Source: Chrysoperla carnea
Lineage: Eukaryota; Arthropoda; Insecta; Neuroptera; Chrysopidae
Direction: 5' to 3'
Length of the DNA: 64,000 bases
Assembly (NCBI RefSeq): GCF_905475395.1
Contig: NC_058341.1
Span: forward strand, 37,029,501 to 37,093,500
The notes below the pieces were generated by a model that was not told where the DNA came from, searched no databases, and worked only from the letters and a program-made list of their open reading frames with translations. The position numbers were made by a program, and so were the translations under genes. Position 1 is the first letter of the stretch. Each line of letters starts with the position of its first letter. Shown here piece by piece: positions 24,901 through 40,500 of the stretch.

Positions 24901-25536
24901 TGGCAAAGTACAAAAAATATCATTCCGTCTCATGATACCTTAAGGGATTTTTTTTAAAATCATTTAGGGACCAAAAAAAACCTGAGATATTTATCTTTAC
25001 AATAACAAAAATTACCGTGTTGACTCTGGAATCAAATTTTACTGAGCTGAAGAAATATTTTTGTAAATTCAATAATACGCTTTGGAGATATTGCAATGAC
25101 AGTGAGATCTAGCAGTAGCAAATTGTGTCTAACTCGTGGTTAGTTCGCTAAATTTAGTCAAAAAAATGTAAATGAAATATATTAAAGAGCGGGAGAAATT
25201 TACATTTTCTCTAGTATTGACTTCAATGACTTTCTATAAATGGCGACCGAAATTTATATGCACTATGCAGAGTTTGATTAATTGCAATATTTTTAATAGC
25301 GAAATCTAACAATTACTTATTATAAAATCTATTTATTATTATAAAAATTCAGGGGTAGGGATTGAATCTGCTATTTAGTTTAACTCTTGATCAAAATAAG
25401 TATTGATATCTGTAGGAACTTAAGATAGAAGAGTAAGAATGTTTGAACTCTTGACTAGGATAGGTACCGATACTAAGTTCATGTGACCGATTCAAATACG
25501 TTAGAATTCTACTCCAATTCAATCCTTGTCAGAGCA

Positions 25537-25591
<55 letters not shown>

Positions 25592-28500
25592 TTTCATTGT
25601 CATTTAAGCTATATTTATAGATAGCCGAAATGCTCGGTCGGAGTTAAGAAAGATTCCTACCCCTGTAAAAATAAATCATTTCACTTACTTGAGTTTCAGT
25701 CACGTTCGAAACTTTGGGGCCAACAGATGCATTTAATGCAACAGTTAACGTTACTGTTCTTGTTTTCTCACCATTTGCTGATTCAGTCCACGGTGTTGCA
25801 AGATAGTCGGTGGTACGTCGTGCTTCATGAAAATCCATTAAAAACTTATTATCCGTAAATAACATCGTAAATAATGTATCTACATGCATTGGAATTGTTA
25901 TGTTAGCAATTGAGCGACCCTCATGCGATGAAATACATACTGGTATTATTAATTTTGGTTTGATTTCTTTTCTGCAAAAAATATTTAATATTTAATATGT
26001 ATTCATAGATAGGATGTGACTTGGGTTTTTTGTACGGGATGTTCATACACAGGCAGTCTTTCCAGAGGTACTCTATTCGAATTGCCGCCATGGAAACTAT
26101 TCTCAAAAATAATCTTAGAACTCGTAGGTATTTCCATGGAGGTTTCAGAAAAGAATGTCTGTATATGACAACCTATTAATATTGAATTTTAATTACCTAT
26201 ACGAGCTAATAGGAGAGGGTGGTGTGGGTTCTTTTATTTGAGGTATTTTCTTTTCTCCGTCAGTTTCACTACTATCCGTGGGACTAGCTCGACTAGTAGA
26301 TTTTTTCTTTTTTCGTGGTGTTATTATAATTTTTTTGTCATCTAATCCAATTTCATGGAGCGAAATTCCATCCGGTACTGAAGTTGGTGTTACAGGATCC
26401 TAAAAGGGAAATAAATTAAATGTTATTTTATTTGTTCGTGTTTTCGAAGTATTGATTCCGACTTTATATAGCGATATCATAATTTGAGAGGTTTGTAAAT
26501 TTTGGCAGCTTTACACTTTCGTGTGTGTATGATAAACAATAGAAACTTTGCAATTTAGATAATCCTGCAGTTATGAGGATTCAGGCAGAGGTGTCTGTCG
26601 CTTTGTAGTCTTAATGTGTTCAGAACGTTGGAAGATTATAGATTATAGAACAGGGATCAAATACTATATTTTACGAGCTATTATCTAAAGTTAACTCCGA
26701 TCAGAGTTGATAGGACCCGTGACACATTTATAAAAAAAAGGTAAAAAAAATTCCTAATTATTGTTCTACGAAACTTTCAGGTTAATAAGTCGACAAGTAA
26801 AATTTAAACACTGACAAATGAATTTTTTTTGTAGTACTCTCAAAACTTAAACGATTTTTTTGAAACATAGCTAAGAACACTCTCCATTTAGACCGACAGA
26901 CACGCATAGCGGTTTAACTTATAACAGCCCTCTTTTTGCATCGTGGGTTTAAAAATTACATTCAAGCGATGATATAAACTGAACCTTAAAACAAATGAAA
27001 AGTGTTATAAATTTCTTTACAAATAAAATGAAATTGTAAACAAAAATAAATAAATGAAATTGTAAAATAAATAGTGAAGAAACTTTGAAATGTTATTATA
27101 TTTATGAAGGATGGAAAAAAATATACTTACTTCGATTATTGATTCAACAGAGAGTCGTTGCCCCACTGTCAGCTTATCATCCTCATTATTTGGTGGTATA
27201 TAATCTTCGTCATCACTAGTAAGACCCAATTCATCTCCATAACAGAAATGAACCTTGAAAAATAATTTATGAATGAATGAAAATTTTTTTAGAGCAAACA
27301 TTTTTCTACCATTACGAATTTATCTTTAATGAAACAATAAATTGAAAACAGCCTTTTAAATATTTTTTCTGATTTTTTTCTTCTAATATTATGTAAAATA
27401 ATATTGAGTATTAAAAACTTATTAGGTGGATGTCTTGCACTCAGTTCAAGGTAGTGGTAGTCTCTGCATAATTCATTTTGAATCGAAAGATATGTTTAGC
27501 ATAAAAGAGAATTGATTCGAAATAACAAAACATTTATAGATGAAATGGGAAATCCGTCAATGAACCAGGAAAATCATCAGAGCTTAAAATAATTTGTTAT
27601 AGACTGAAAATTAGAGAAAAAGCTTATTGATGTTGGAAAAAGCTTCGACGTAAAAGTAACAAAACACTATATATTCTTTTAAAATTATCTATCATTTTTA
27701 CCAAAATAAACTATGAATCAATCCTACAGACAGGCATAGGCTTAAGCTTAACTCGCCTCTTTCTTTTCGGAGTTGTCATGATGGATGAAAGAAATTGAAA
27801 TTATGTATCAACCCATATTTTGGATATATGAGTGAAAAAGAAACCTTACTATTGAAATTCCGAGAAAGCAAGCATCTTTTGGATGCATGCCAAGCAATTT
27901 TCTCAATTATCTATTAATTAAGATATATTCGATAAGTATTATTATTATCTTTATAGTGTACGCTATTGTTTCATTTATATAAATAATCGAAAAGATTGTT
28001 GATTGTTGCGTGAAACTCATAAAAAAATAAAAGTATTGCTCAGAAAGTATATGAATAAAGTATACAAAAAAAAAATTACGTTTATTATTCAAAATGTTCT
28101 TTTAGTTAATTAATGATTCTACAACTTCTAAATATTTTCTAGATTAAAATTAAAATTTTTAATTTAAATGACGGAAGTCGCCTGATCAATATGAACAAAT
28201 TATATTTGATATGATGAATTATTCAAAATTATATCATTAGAATAAGAAATTTAAATTTCTATGAATTTATTGAGATCAGATTGAATAATTTATTGATTTT
28301 TAAAGAATTATTTTAAATATCTAAAATTTAAGTCTTATGAATATTTTTTGAATTAATAAACTGAGTACAAGATATTTGAATTAATATTATAGAACATTTT
28401 TTTTATGTAAAATTCTGTTATTGAACGTTGTGGTTTGATTCTTAAAAAAGCCGTAAGTAATTTCTACTCAGACGAACTCGTTATTTTTTTCAAATTAAGT

Positions 28501-31500
28501 GAAGATGATAATATTAATCACATCAACTTTTTTGAAAATTGAAATGAAATTTTAATATAAGAAAGAAGAAAGTACGGTAAATCATTTCAATATAAAATAG
28601 TACAATAAAAATAATTATTTAAAAATCATGGTAATAAGGAAAAAAGTGTTGCATCTTTGGTATTTGCCACAGTTGTTTATTTGGTTGTAACAACTTCGTA
28701 CCGAAAAAACGACTACTTAAACCTCTTTTTTGGGAGATGAAAAAAATCAGTTTTTACAAATTACTTAATTTTACTTTTTACTTATAGATATTTAATTTTA
28801 TTGTACTAAAAAGTTATTCAATAATAATAAAATTAATTTGAGAGTAAATCATACTGAAGTGTTTTTCCAATTGTACTTTGTGATTAAAAGTTAGAAGAAT
28901 ATTATCATGATTTTTTTTAATCAAATAATGGAAAAATCATTTTTTTTTTTTATTTTGTTGCAAATTTTGCTCACTTTATCTGGTTGATCCGTTTAAGTGT
29001 TAATTAAAAAATATGTTATTAAGTAGTTAAACAAAAGTGATAAAAGTATGAGACGGGTGGTAATTTTAAATTAAAATGACTTGGTAACAATATAATTAAA
29101 AATGGAATTAAAATTATTTTTTTTACTCATACAGCATATGCTGTTTTCCATGCGACAAATATCTAATTGTTCATTTCGTGGGTCTATTAGTCACTCGAGC
29201 AGGGCCAGTGTTGACAGATCTTCCGTTAAACGTTAAATCTACCGCATTTAGATTAGGTACCCCGTTATATCTTTTTTTTCTTTAATCAACCGTTTTTTAT
29301 TATTTCTTTTGATCATACTGTTTTTTTTCGTAATCTTCTGCTTTTTATTATTTCGGTGACGCATTTATAATAATAAAGAACCGTACTTGGCCACTACCTT
29401 TCGCACCTCGGCGGATATTTTGAATTTAATTTTAAACAATTTTTGTAACTTTCTAGCATTAATTTTGTTTTAAATTGGGAAAAAATACAAAGTCTACCGT
29501 ATTTTTATCGAATCTAACGTTTTTTAAAGGTACCATCTATCGTTTTTTGTTCGAAATAGTCTGGCAACACAAAGCAGAGCACTCATGTGATTTGTGCTTT
29601 TAATTAAACTCTCGTTCGCAATTGATTATACACTCGTTGAACAATATACTATTATTAAAATTCGAATTATATATAATTTTTGTAAAAGAAATGAACAGAC
29701 AATGAGAAACATCTCATGGACTTTAATTTTAAAAGTTATAATAATTTTTAAAACTATCTTCTAATATTTAGCTCTTATAAACTTCAATTAATTTTAACGC
29801 AAGAGGTGGCTTTTGGGGGATTTAAATGATACCCTGGGAGTTTTGAATGGATTTTCATTAAACAGTTAACAACCCATATATTTTTACAGACAAAATCTAC
29901 TGGCTGAAAGGTTTTATTTAATAATAAATTTGTCCTTATTTTTGGATATTTTACAACCCTTAATATGAATACCAATTGTTTGTCGAAAATAGACCTCAAT
30001 TCTCATAATTTACAAAGAATAATCCAATTAAAATATTAAAGGTACTCAATTTCTCGTTACTTTTACAGCACTATTTTCTAATGACTGGTCTATTGAGATT
30101 TGAAAAATGGAAATATTTACCATAATTTTGACCCTTCTAAGCAGTTGGGTAACATACACCAATAATCATAATAATAAAAATTTCTTTTTATTATATTTTT
30201 TGTAAAAATCACCTACCCATTGCCACATCTCTTGTTGGCCCATTTGTTTACCCATAAGTGCATTTTGCCACACTCTAAATAACATTAAATATGCTTTATC
30301 CCTAGTACCAAAACTAGTAAAGAACATTTTATCCGTTTGTGTACATACTAAAATTGCATTTGGTATTACTAAAGCAGTTTTCTCTTTCGTAATCGAAGTA
30401 ACATCCTTCCATTGTAAACAAACGGTTGTTTCCCATCCAAAAATACTTGCATGAAAGCATAGAAAATTTTGTGAAACAAACATACGACCATGTACTAAGA
30501 TTTCCTTTTGTAACGCACACGAATAATCTGTAAAAAGAAGAATTGATAAAAATTACATACCTGTGAATATTGTTGATAAATTGAATAATTTGCATTTTTA
30601 TCAGTTTTGATGATTTTTTGTTTAAATATTAAACAGTTTATAAAATCTAAACTTAAAATACTTCGACGGAATGAACTACATTTTTTCACTAATCGTGTAT
30701 GATGATGCGTTGATTTAAAACGTAAATGTTTACTTTTTTTATGAGATTTACAATTGTAGTCCCCCATTCATTAAACCGATTGAACACAAATAACATTTTA
30801 TTAAAAAAAAAAAAAAATGTAAACTAATTTTTAAACTATTGATTTTGGATGTGTTTAGGAAGTTCAATATTTAACAAATGATCAAATAAAATTAATATTT
30901 TTTTAGATTTTTTAAAATATGTTTACGGTTTTGTGTAATGAAAAAAGATAAGACACTAAATATATATCTCGCTTAACTTATCATATTACTATTATGAATG
31001 ATTATTACTTGTTGATAAATAAATTATAAATTGTTGCTATTAACGTCTATATGTTAAATAATAAATAATAAAGTCTTTTCTGTTCAATGATTTTTTTTGT
31101 AAAAAAAAAAATCTATATTATATTATTTTAAATGAACTATAGGTTATATTTAATACAAATTGCATACTATTTATGTGATAATTAGTTTTAATATAGACAT
31201 TGTTTTTTTGAAACTAATTATGTACACATACAGGAGGATGCATAAGTCACAAAACTATTTTAATATTTTAATTTAGTACAATAAAATTGTAAAAAAAAAA
31301 TCATGGAAATAAGGAAAAAAGTGTTGCATCTTTGATTTTTGGCACAGTTACTTATTTGATTGAAACAACTCCGTACCAAAAAATCGACTACTCAAAGGGG
31401 GGGGGGGGGGGGTCAACCAAGATTAAAAAAATGAAAACAATCGATTGGTTCTTAAGATAGACTACACAGAAGATGGAATTCATACCTTTCATTTTCTGTG

Positions 31501-34500
31501 TAGTCTATCTTAAGAACCAATTGATCGATTTCATTTTTTTAAATGGATAATGTGCTCCGTAAAGCCGTTCCTTGTGTAATAAAAGTGAGGTCATTTAAAC
31601 GATTTAATTTTTCCAAAATAAAATAAAATCATAATAAACAAAATCCTTAACTATAAGTGTCCAAAGGCATTCGAAATTAAAGAGGGATTTTTATTGAGTT
31701 CAGTTCTTTTATGGAGAAATAAAAAAACTTTAAATTTAATTTTAAAAAGGTTTCTTCATAGTTCGAATCATGTCACCTTATTTTCTTATAATTAAAATCA
31801 TAGTTTGTTTTCAAGAATGCTCGTTCATCATTCGATTGATCGTCTTTTAGGGTTCCGTACCTAAAGAGTGACAACGTTATCCTGTTACAAAACCAATCTT
31901 TAAAGGGTTGATGAATCAGTTTCTATAATTTTAATATGTTATGATAAACTAACAAAAACATTTTTTCTCAGGGAGAATTTCTCGGTATCGTGGAATCCAC
32001 TAACACATACAGAAAAATTGTTCTCGAGTTGGTAATTTTGATTTATAATTAAAGTCCTTTAAAACACTCAAGTGCGTGGCTTCGATCTCACTAACCCAAA
32101 ATTGACGCCTTTAAACTTAATTTACGTCAATGTGTTAACATTTAATATAATTAGCGTCGTAATAATTAACTTGCGATAAAAATTTCCTGACTATTCCTTG
32201 ATTATGCAAACAATTTCCTAACCATTTTTGAAATCTTGTGAAAAATCGCAAGAAGTCGATAAAAATTATATTTTGAATCATGAAAAACATAATTTAACAA
32301 AATCAATCGGGTTCAAAAAATACGATATATTGAGTACAGAATTGATAAGGATGTTTTTAAAGTTCAATTTCGAAATTGCATCTTTGTTTCCTGCATCCGA
32401 TTGATCAAAACTAGATGCAGATATTAATATCTGTCAATTGACATTTATAAACAAGAAAATTATTGCAAATTCAAATGAAATTATCATAGAATGATAATAA
32501 ACTATTTTCCTAAATTTTGTAAATTTTGTAGTACAAACATTTTTTAATGCACATAAAACCAAGTATTTAGACCGGAATTCATGTATTTATTATTTGTATT
32601 GGTTTACTAAACTGTTGTATACATATTTGCGAGGGTATTTTTTTTATAATTCTCTTTAATCGGAATTCATAATATTTCAATGGAATTTACAGGCCATTTT
32701 TTACCATTAATTATTTTTTCGATTATTTGTGTTACAAAAAAATTAAATTATACATATGTATATTATTCAGTTTTTCAAAGCAATAATATCTACTCAAGAC
32801 ACACTAATTTTTTGAAATTAATTTAACTAATGTTTATAAATTCATTATAAACTCACATGCCTACTACCATTACCATCTAGTTCTTAATTAGCCGTACTTC
32901 TTTCAGGAAAAGGACCCGTTATTTTGTATTTTGTAAAAATAAACTTCTTTAATCAGACTTAAGAGGCAAGTTCTTTGTTTATAAAATAAAACGAAAGACC
33001 TAAATAGACTTTGCTCAAATGGGAGATAAATTTTTTTTTATAGAATTAATTTTAAGTACAGATGACCTGAAAAATTTCATCTGATATATTACCCAATTAA
33101 TTTTTTTAGTTGTTTTGCTTTGAGTACATTCAGTGCAAGTGATCTTAACAATTAAACAATATTGATAATTATAAAAAAATTAGATTTTTGAATATATAAA
33201 TAAAATATATTGTACTTTAACTGATAGCTAACTGAACTTAATCTCGTGACCAATACGCAGATAAAGCTCAGAATTATGTTTTCAAACAATATTAAATGGA
33301 GGTTTAATAAATATGATAATTTTTTTTTTTACATTGTTTATTTGCGAAGTTCTCCTATGTCAAGGATAATCGTGAGTTAAAAGAAATTACTATAATAATT
33401 GCTTTTTATTCTAGTCGTAGACCAATAAATATTTTGTTTAAATTCCCTACTTTGGAGGATAGAGATAAGGAGAATTATACATAAAAAGTGTCTATCGAAA
33501 AGCAGCAAATAAGGACTGAGGAGTAAGATAAAGATCTAAACAAATTGTTAGAAAAGGATAGAGAAGTTCACATCAAACAAACAAACAATTTGCTTCATTA
33601 GCGCCATTGTTGATATTTTGGACAATTTTTTACATTAACCCCTATTTAAGATAGTTCTCCTTTTCTCTACCCTAAATATTCTACGTTAAGAGAAAATAAA
33701 TTTAGGGTAATTGTTTGTTTACTATATTTAATAGTAAAGTATACGTTCTATTGAGTAAGCTGTAAATTGCCAAACAATGAAAAAGCGGTATAGGAAATAC
33801 TCATTCAGATAAAAAAAAAAAAACGATCTACTCTCGAAGACAGAACGTATGATTTGAGAAAATGGAATCGAAAATTTGACTGGAAGTTCGAGAAATAAAA
33901 TCGATTAATTTAGGTTTTCTTTTGAAGTATTCGACTTAGATTTTATTCGAGGAATACAATAAGCACACAGAACGGAGTGAGCACATTTATGGAACGTAAA
34001 AAATTAGTACCTATTATTTTTGCGATATATTTTATACCGTAATTTTATTTCGTTTATTCGTTTACTAGATATATTGGCACGATAAACATTTTAATCGAGA
34101 ATTTAAAATACAGAAGAAAGGTAAAAAATAAGAAACAAGAATAATAAAGAAAATGTAGGATCTATTCCTGATTAACAAACATTGATTTCTTTTTAATAAG
34201 AAGATTGAACTAATTTTATTAAATTTATTAGAATCGTAGGTCAAATCTCAGTGGTATTCATTTTTCATTAAAAAATAGATAAACTAATAAAAATTTATAA
34301 ATAAATAAATATAATTAATGAGATTAAAAAAACATTTATTTATATTTACCGCACGTAATGAGTGCAAATTGAGAGCGCTTGGAGGAATAATGTGACGCAG
34401 TTTTATGTAGATGGAGGTCAGTGGGTAACGTAGATTTTTGTATGATAAATTCTGTATAGTTTTCTGTACAGTTAGGTGATGTTATGTTATGAACAACTTA

Positions 34501-37500
34501 TCGTGAGTTTATATACAGTCACGGCGTAACCATACATAAACTTACGCTACTCAATTGCCTCTATCTAAATAAAACTGCGTCAGGTCACCACGCCATACTG
34601 CGTCTCAATATATGCTCGCAGTGGTAAGCCTTGGGAATGTACGTAACCACATTTGAATAGCCAGACTTATTCATGTAAGCTAAGCTCGTAAAGCTTGCCT
34701 ACTTAGCTACGAGAAGCGGTGAAGACGGAGCAATCAGTGCTTCAGGATCAAAAATAATTTTAAAAAAACTTGGTTTTAAGTTACAACCAGAGCGTAGCCG
34801 ATTAGGATTCCGGCGTCCAAGCTACACTTTTTCTAATTTATTCCACCGTAGATTCGTGAATCAAATAAATCATTTTCATATTGTTACTATTAAATTAATT
34901 TTGTTCTAAGTTTGAAAAAGTTTGTTCTATAATACCTAAGCCAAACACTACGAATATCTGAGAAATGACATCTTTGAAAAGGCCTGAGTATATATTTCGT
35001 TAGACACTCAGAAATTTAGCTAAATGCATGTGTTATTCCTCAAATAAACCGAGTTTTTAACTGACGTCTTACGGTATTAAGTTGTTCTGAACAGATCCAT
35101 TGATTATTGATTAAATTTAATTATTATTAAGTAATCATTTATTGATAAAAAATGTCTATAAATGATTTTTTTTATTTTTGCGTTCTAGAAACAAAGAAGA
35201 GTTAAAAAAGATCGATTAAATTAATTATTTAATTTATCTTAATCATTCATATTAAATAAACGGGTACTAATATTTATAAAATTAGGGTTCCGTATCTACA
35301 TAAAGAATTCATTAAAAATTATTTAATTTAATTTAATTTTTTTTAATCAATGTCTTCTGAAATGTTTTATTGTAGTCTAAGAGACGGTATAAGGTCGACC
35401 TTCACTCATCTGATAACCAGATGAGAAATATTTTTTAAGAAATTTTATTGATTGATAAACATGCCTATGATAGCTTGTCTATCGAAAACTGTTCACGACT
35501 ACTTCTAATTAAATTAATATCAATCAATTTTCATAACGGCTTTGTCTTGCAATCCTATACCATTATTTTCGTAATTAATCTTTCTTCTGATAATAACCGT
35601 ATATGGCATGAACAAGTAAGTCAATATAGGTAACTGCACCGATCTGTTAACAATTCGAAATTGGTATCGGAAGGAATATAATTTAATTACGAAAATAATG
35701 GTATAGAATTTGCTGCAAAAAATCGCTATGAAAAAAAATTTATTAAAATTAATTTAGTTAAAAATAGTCGTGAACACTTTTCGATAGACAAACATCATAG
35801 GCGTGCTTATCAATCAATAAAATTCGACGAAGGTCGATTTTTTATCGTCTCCTGTACTATTGATTCCTAAAACTTCTTATATGTACAGGACGAGATAATC
35901 TTGGATCGAGGTCTTATATAGACTTCGAGGTGAACATAATGGTATCTTGGCTTAACGGATTTTATAGGAATATAAGTTGCGATAGGGACAAGTTTTAGAT
36001 GTACTAGTGCTCTGGGTCAGTTCCCGATAATTTTGCAAACAGAAATCTTCCCTAAACTGAGAGGTGTCCAGATTTGTTACAATGAGGTACATATGATGTT
36101 TCAAGGAACTTAATTGCATGGTACAAAATAACACATCTTAATCTGGATAGCACCTTTTTGATCTGAGTTTTAGTTTGAGTTTGTTGTACGTTTTTCGTAC
36201 CAAGACAGTGCGAGACGTCTCAAATTAAGGATTAGTTGCGATAAAGTTGATTCATAAAAAATATATAAATATTCGATATTAGTATCTTAGATATTTTTGA
36301 AATCAATTTCACCATGAATCTTTAGCTCAATTATTAGATCACCCGGTTAGCATTCAAGGACGTATCACGATCAAAACATAATTTTTTAATGTGTATTCGG
36401 GCAACGCCATGTTTTAATCTAGTTGTAGATAAAATTGGCATAAACTTACTGTTATTTCAACAATCTTTAAAAATATGAATTATGCATGTTAATCTTTTCA
36501 ATAAGTGTATCTGATTAAATCAAGGTTACACATAACATTGCGTTATTATCAGCCTAAAATTATTTATAAATAAATAAATAGAAAAGGGTCGCTATTTTTA
36601 AATATTGATATAAAAAATACGTCAATATGGATGGGTAGGTAACCACTATGCAAGCAAAAAAATTGCCCAACCTTTCCAAAAGGTATCCTTTTTTAGTATA
36701 AAAAAAATTACTTCGATAAAAGATATCAATTGAATAATCAAATTAACGAATAATTATTTTCTAGGAAATTATTGTACTTTTTTTTATTGATTCAAAGTTT
36801 TTCCGAATATTACTGAAGTCAATTGTTGATAAAATCCGGTTATATTAATAAAATTTAAGTGCCAGTCAGTGCTTTTTTCAAAATAATATTATGACTAATC
36901 CGATATCGACGAAACTTTCACTAGAAGGTTCAATGCTTACTACTTTCTCGATGCCGCAAGTTAAATTTGAGATATTCAATAAACTAAATACCATAGATAC
37001 AAGAATTAATTTTTTAATTAATTTTTTAGATAATATATTATTTACTAATCACAATTTTAATTGTTGAATGGATTACTCATTGTTTTAATTATATGTGATT
37101 TAAGTTTATTGCGTAATTTTACGAATACCTATTATATAGGATGATTTTTTAATATTTGATAGTAATTGAAATGCAAGTATTCAAGTTAATGAATTTTTTG
37201 CTTCAAATTTTCTTATTTTGCATTTTAAGAAAAAAAGTCATTCTTTGTAAGAAGTTTTGCTTATTCTGAAAAGTGTGTAGGTATATTTAAAACTTCTTAA
37301 TAATGTACAGGGTAGCCAAAAATTTGGATCACTATTTTTATTTTTGGTAAACTACCCTTCTTTTTTATAAGTTGGCGAAATGTTACTAAAAAAAGTTACT
37401 TGAAATGAACAATTATGACTCTATACAAAATTACAAGAAGGTCTTTCCAACTTTGACAATTCCAATCTTAGTGAATGTTTATCCGAGAAAATAAATTTTT

Positions 37501-40500
37501 TAGCTAGTTTCTTCTAACTAGTCTACAAAAAAAAAAAAAAAAATAAAATAAAATACACTCTCGAATAGTATATGTTATTTGATTTATTATTATTTTCTTT
37601 ATTACGTTTTTCTTATAATTACAGCTTTTGTTCAAATAAAAAATGATGCTATAATTAAAGTACACGGATCTCCTTGATATTTTGTATAGAGTCATAATTG
37701 GTAATTGCGAGTAACTTTTCTTAGTAACATTTCGCCAACTTATAGAAAAGAAGGGTAGTTTACCAAAAATAAAAATAGTGATTCCAAATATTAATATACA
37801 TACATACTTTTCAGAATAAGCAAACTTCTTATAAAGAATGACTTTTTTTTCTTAAAATGCAAAATAAGAAAATTTACAAGTATAGTTACCTCTATCTGGG
37901 GACACACTATATTATTTAATATTTTTCACTAAGGTTTATTTCATATAAAACGATGTAGTATTTCTTAAATTATTCATTAAAAAATGGTTTTATTCAAAAT
38001 ACCAACTTTTATTGTTAGCAGGTTAGCTGCAATACGTCATGTGATATCACATTTAAATTTGTATTAAAATTATAACCAAATCCATTTCTTTCTTCCCTTT
38101 TAATAGAGCTTTTCATATCAAAAAGTGATTACCTTTTGTTTCGGACAGTTTGTTAAAAAACTAATGTGATAAAATGAATAATAAATTATCTTGTATCTTT
38201 TTCCAACTTATTACTGTCTGTACGAAACAAAGACTTGTAATTGAAATTAAAGGGTCTATAAAGTACAGAAAAGTATGATTTTTGTTAGTTTATCATATAA
38301 ACTTATTAAAATTGTTTTTTTGGACAGGTCCATTATGACTTTAACTAGATCTCCAACTTAATCTAATAATTAGTGATAATTAAATACCGTTGGGTTTACA
38401 ATTCCAAATTCTGTTTAGTGTTTAGTGGCAATGACATCTCGTTTCTTCCAAAATCTAATTAGTGGTAATTAAAACAATGTATTTAACTTACCAACAACCA
38501 ACCGTTCATCATCAGGAACATCCTTAAAAAGCCGTTTAAAATCTTCTGATCTTGATTTATAAGTCGGATATAAAACATTCAACCATGAAGATTTCTTTTT
38601 TTTCTTTTCTTTGTCACCTTTGCTATCATTTTTTTCCGATTTTTCTCCATTTGTGGTTTCTTTTTTCTCATTTGGTGATGCACTACCACCACTGCTACCA
38701 CTTTTTGGTGATTTTTGCGACGTTGATCGATTTACTAATAGAGATTTTGGTGATTCGTTATTTGCTTTTACATTGGCAGTCTAAAACATTATAGATATTT
38801 TAAGATAAAAATTTTTAATATCAACAGGAGAGAAAAAAGGCAATGCGCAATCGCGGTTATTTCTTGTCTTTAAATTTCTATTACCGTATTCCGTTTAAAA
38901 TATTTAATTCCTTTTATTATTATTGTAAATATCAATGTTGAAATCATACCAGTGAAACGCGCAACAATGCACAACAAGTGAAACGCGATACTAGACAGAT
39001 TTTTTCACTGAAATCTATAAAATTATGGTTGAATCATAATTTCAACCATGAATTAGATTTTCGCGTAGTTCATTGTGAAGCCAGTAATCGCGTGTCGCAC
39101 TTCACTTTGGTATGAATTAATCATAAGAGAAGAGAGGTTGTACATTCGGATTAAAATTTTTTTGTGGGAACATATGTATTTTTAATTTAGACGCCGCACA
39201 GTTCATAAATTAGAGTCTTACATTTTAATTAGTTACAGTCTATCAGATAATGACAAGAAAAAAAAACAATTTTTCACAGTCTGTCTATGATAAAGGGCGT
39301 ATATACATTCACAAACAACAGATAAAAGTATAAAATAAAATGCATAATGCATTATTCTGTTTTCTTTACAAACAAATGATAATGTTTAACTATGCGTTAT
39401 GTACGTTATTTTATACATTTTTCTTCTCATTTTTCATTTTCCTCTATGTTTGGCAGACTGTAAAAAATTGTATAATTTTTTTTGCCACTATCTGTTTAAA
39501 GTTTACTTTTTCAATATTTACAGACAAATTCAAGTTAATGAAATATCATTATTTTAATTTAATTAATAACAATTATTATGACACCTTTCAATTAGTATTG
39601 TTAGTTACATTTTTCGGAATTATTTTAGCAGAATTTTACCCATTATGATGGAATGAAATTAATACAGAAATTGGATTAAAATCGTTAGCACATGAAAATG
39701 AGAACATTGCCATGACAGCATAATAACTATTTTACTGCGGAAGTTTTTTTTACTCTTAGTTTTCTTCATAGCTTATCTTTATAGTCAAAAGTCTGTTTTT
39801 GCTTATCACTAAACAACGAGAACTAACTCTTTTCAATAAATTATCAAATTTTGGCAGTATGGGCACAGTGTCTAAGTAATTTAAAATCGATTTCCGTTTA
39901 TTATTAATTTCCGTTTATTTATGATTTTACATCAAGTACGATGAAGAATTTCGATTGTAGCCTACTAACTACATCAAAACTAGACTATCTCCCATCCGAA
40001 GATCGAAACAGTTGTTTATTTGCTTATTCGTAAGAATTAACTTACAAATATGGACATCATTAACACAGTCTACCAATAATTTACGGGTTTTCGCTATTTC
40101 TATAAGGTAATCAAAATGGATTTATACATTTTTAGTTTGAAATAAAAATAAAACGGTATACATTATCAAAATGTAATTAAATTTTCGTTTCTAAGCAATT
40201 TGAACACTGAGAAGAAGATTTGAACCAGAGAATGACCCCGAACAATCAACAAGATTTTACAGGTTCTAAGAAATAAAAAACTAAAAACAAAGATCTTCAT
40301 TGATAGATTTTTACTAGGTGGGGGCTAATTTTTGAAACAAAGCGGCAATTTTACTTAATCAAGAAGCCATTTAACAAGAAACTGCCGCATTTGAAGTCAC
40401 AAAAAACCACGAAAAATATCTACCAATTTATGATAAACTCACGTGTTCGTAATCATGTTAGCATCCACAAAATTTAACCTATTTATGTGTGTTTGTATTT

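Larger units (their letters stand above)
30528..38491 (-). other. large GRAMD1 intron (about 8 kb), repeat-rich
   Basis: The intron splits the GRAM domain coding region. It holds the direct repeat copy 2, a G16 run, a long palindrome (31425-31540) and inverted-repeat elements at 34394-34581, 35381-35851 and 37205-37875. The phrase AGGGTTCCGTACCTAAAG near 31850 and AGGGTTCCGTATCT near 35285 is, from memory, a common dispersed insect repeat motif. No coding region is supported. Confidence 0.6.

Noticed and set aside
39340-39648. 102-aa hydrophobic open frame in a GRAMD1 intron
   Set aside because: Its F/L/I/Y-rich composition is what AT-rich DNA gives by chance; no family pattern and no splice context.
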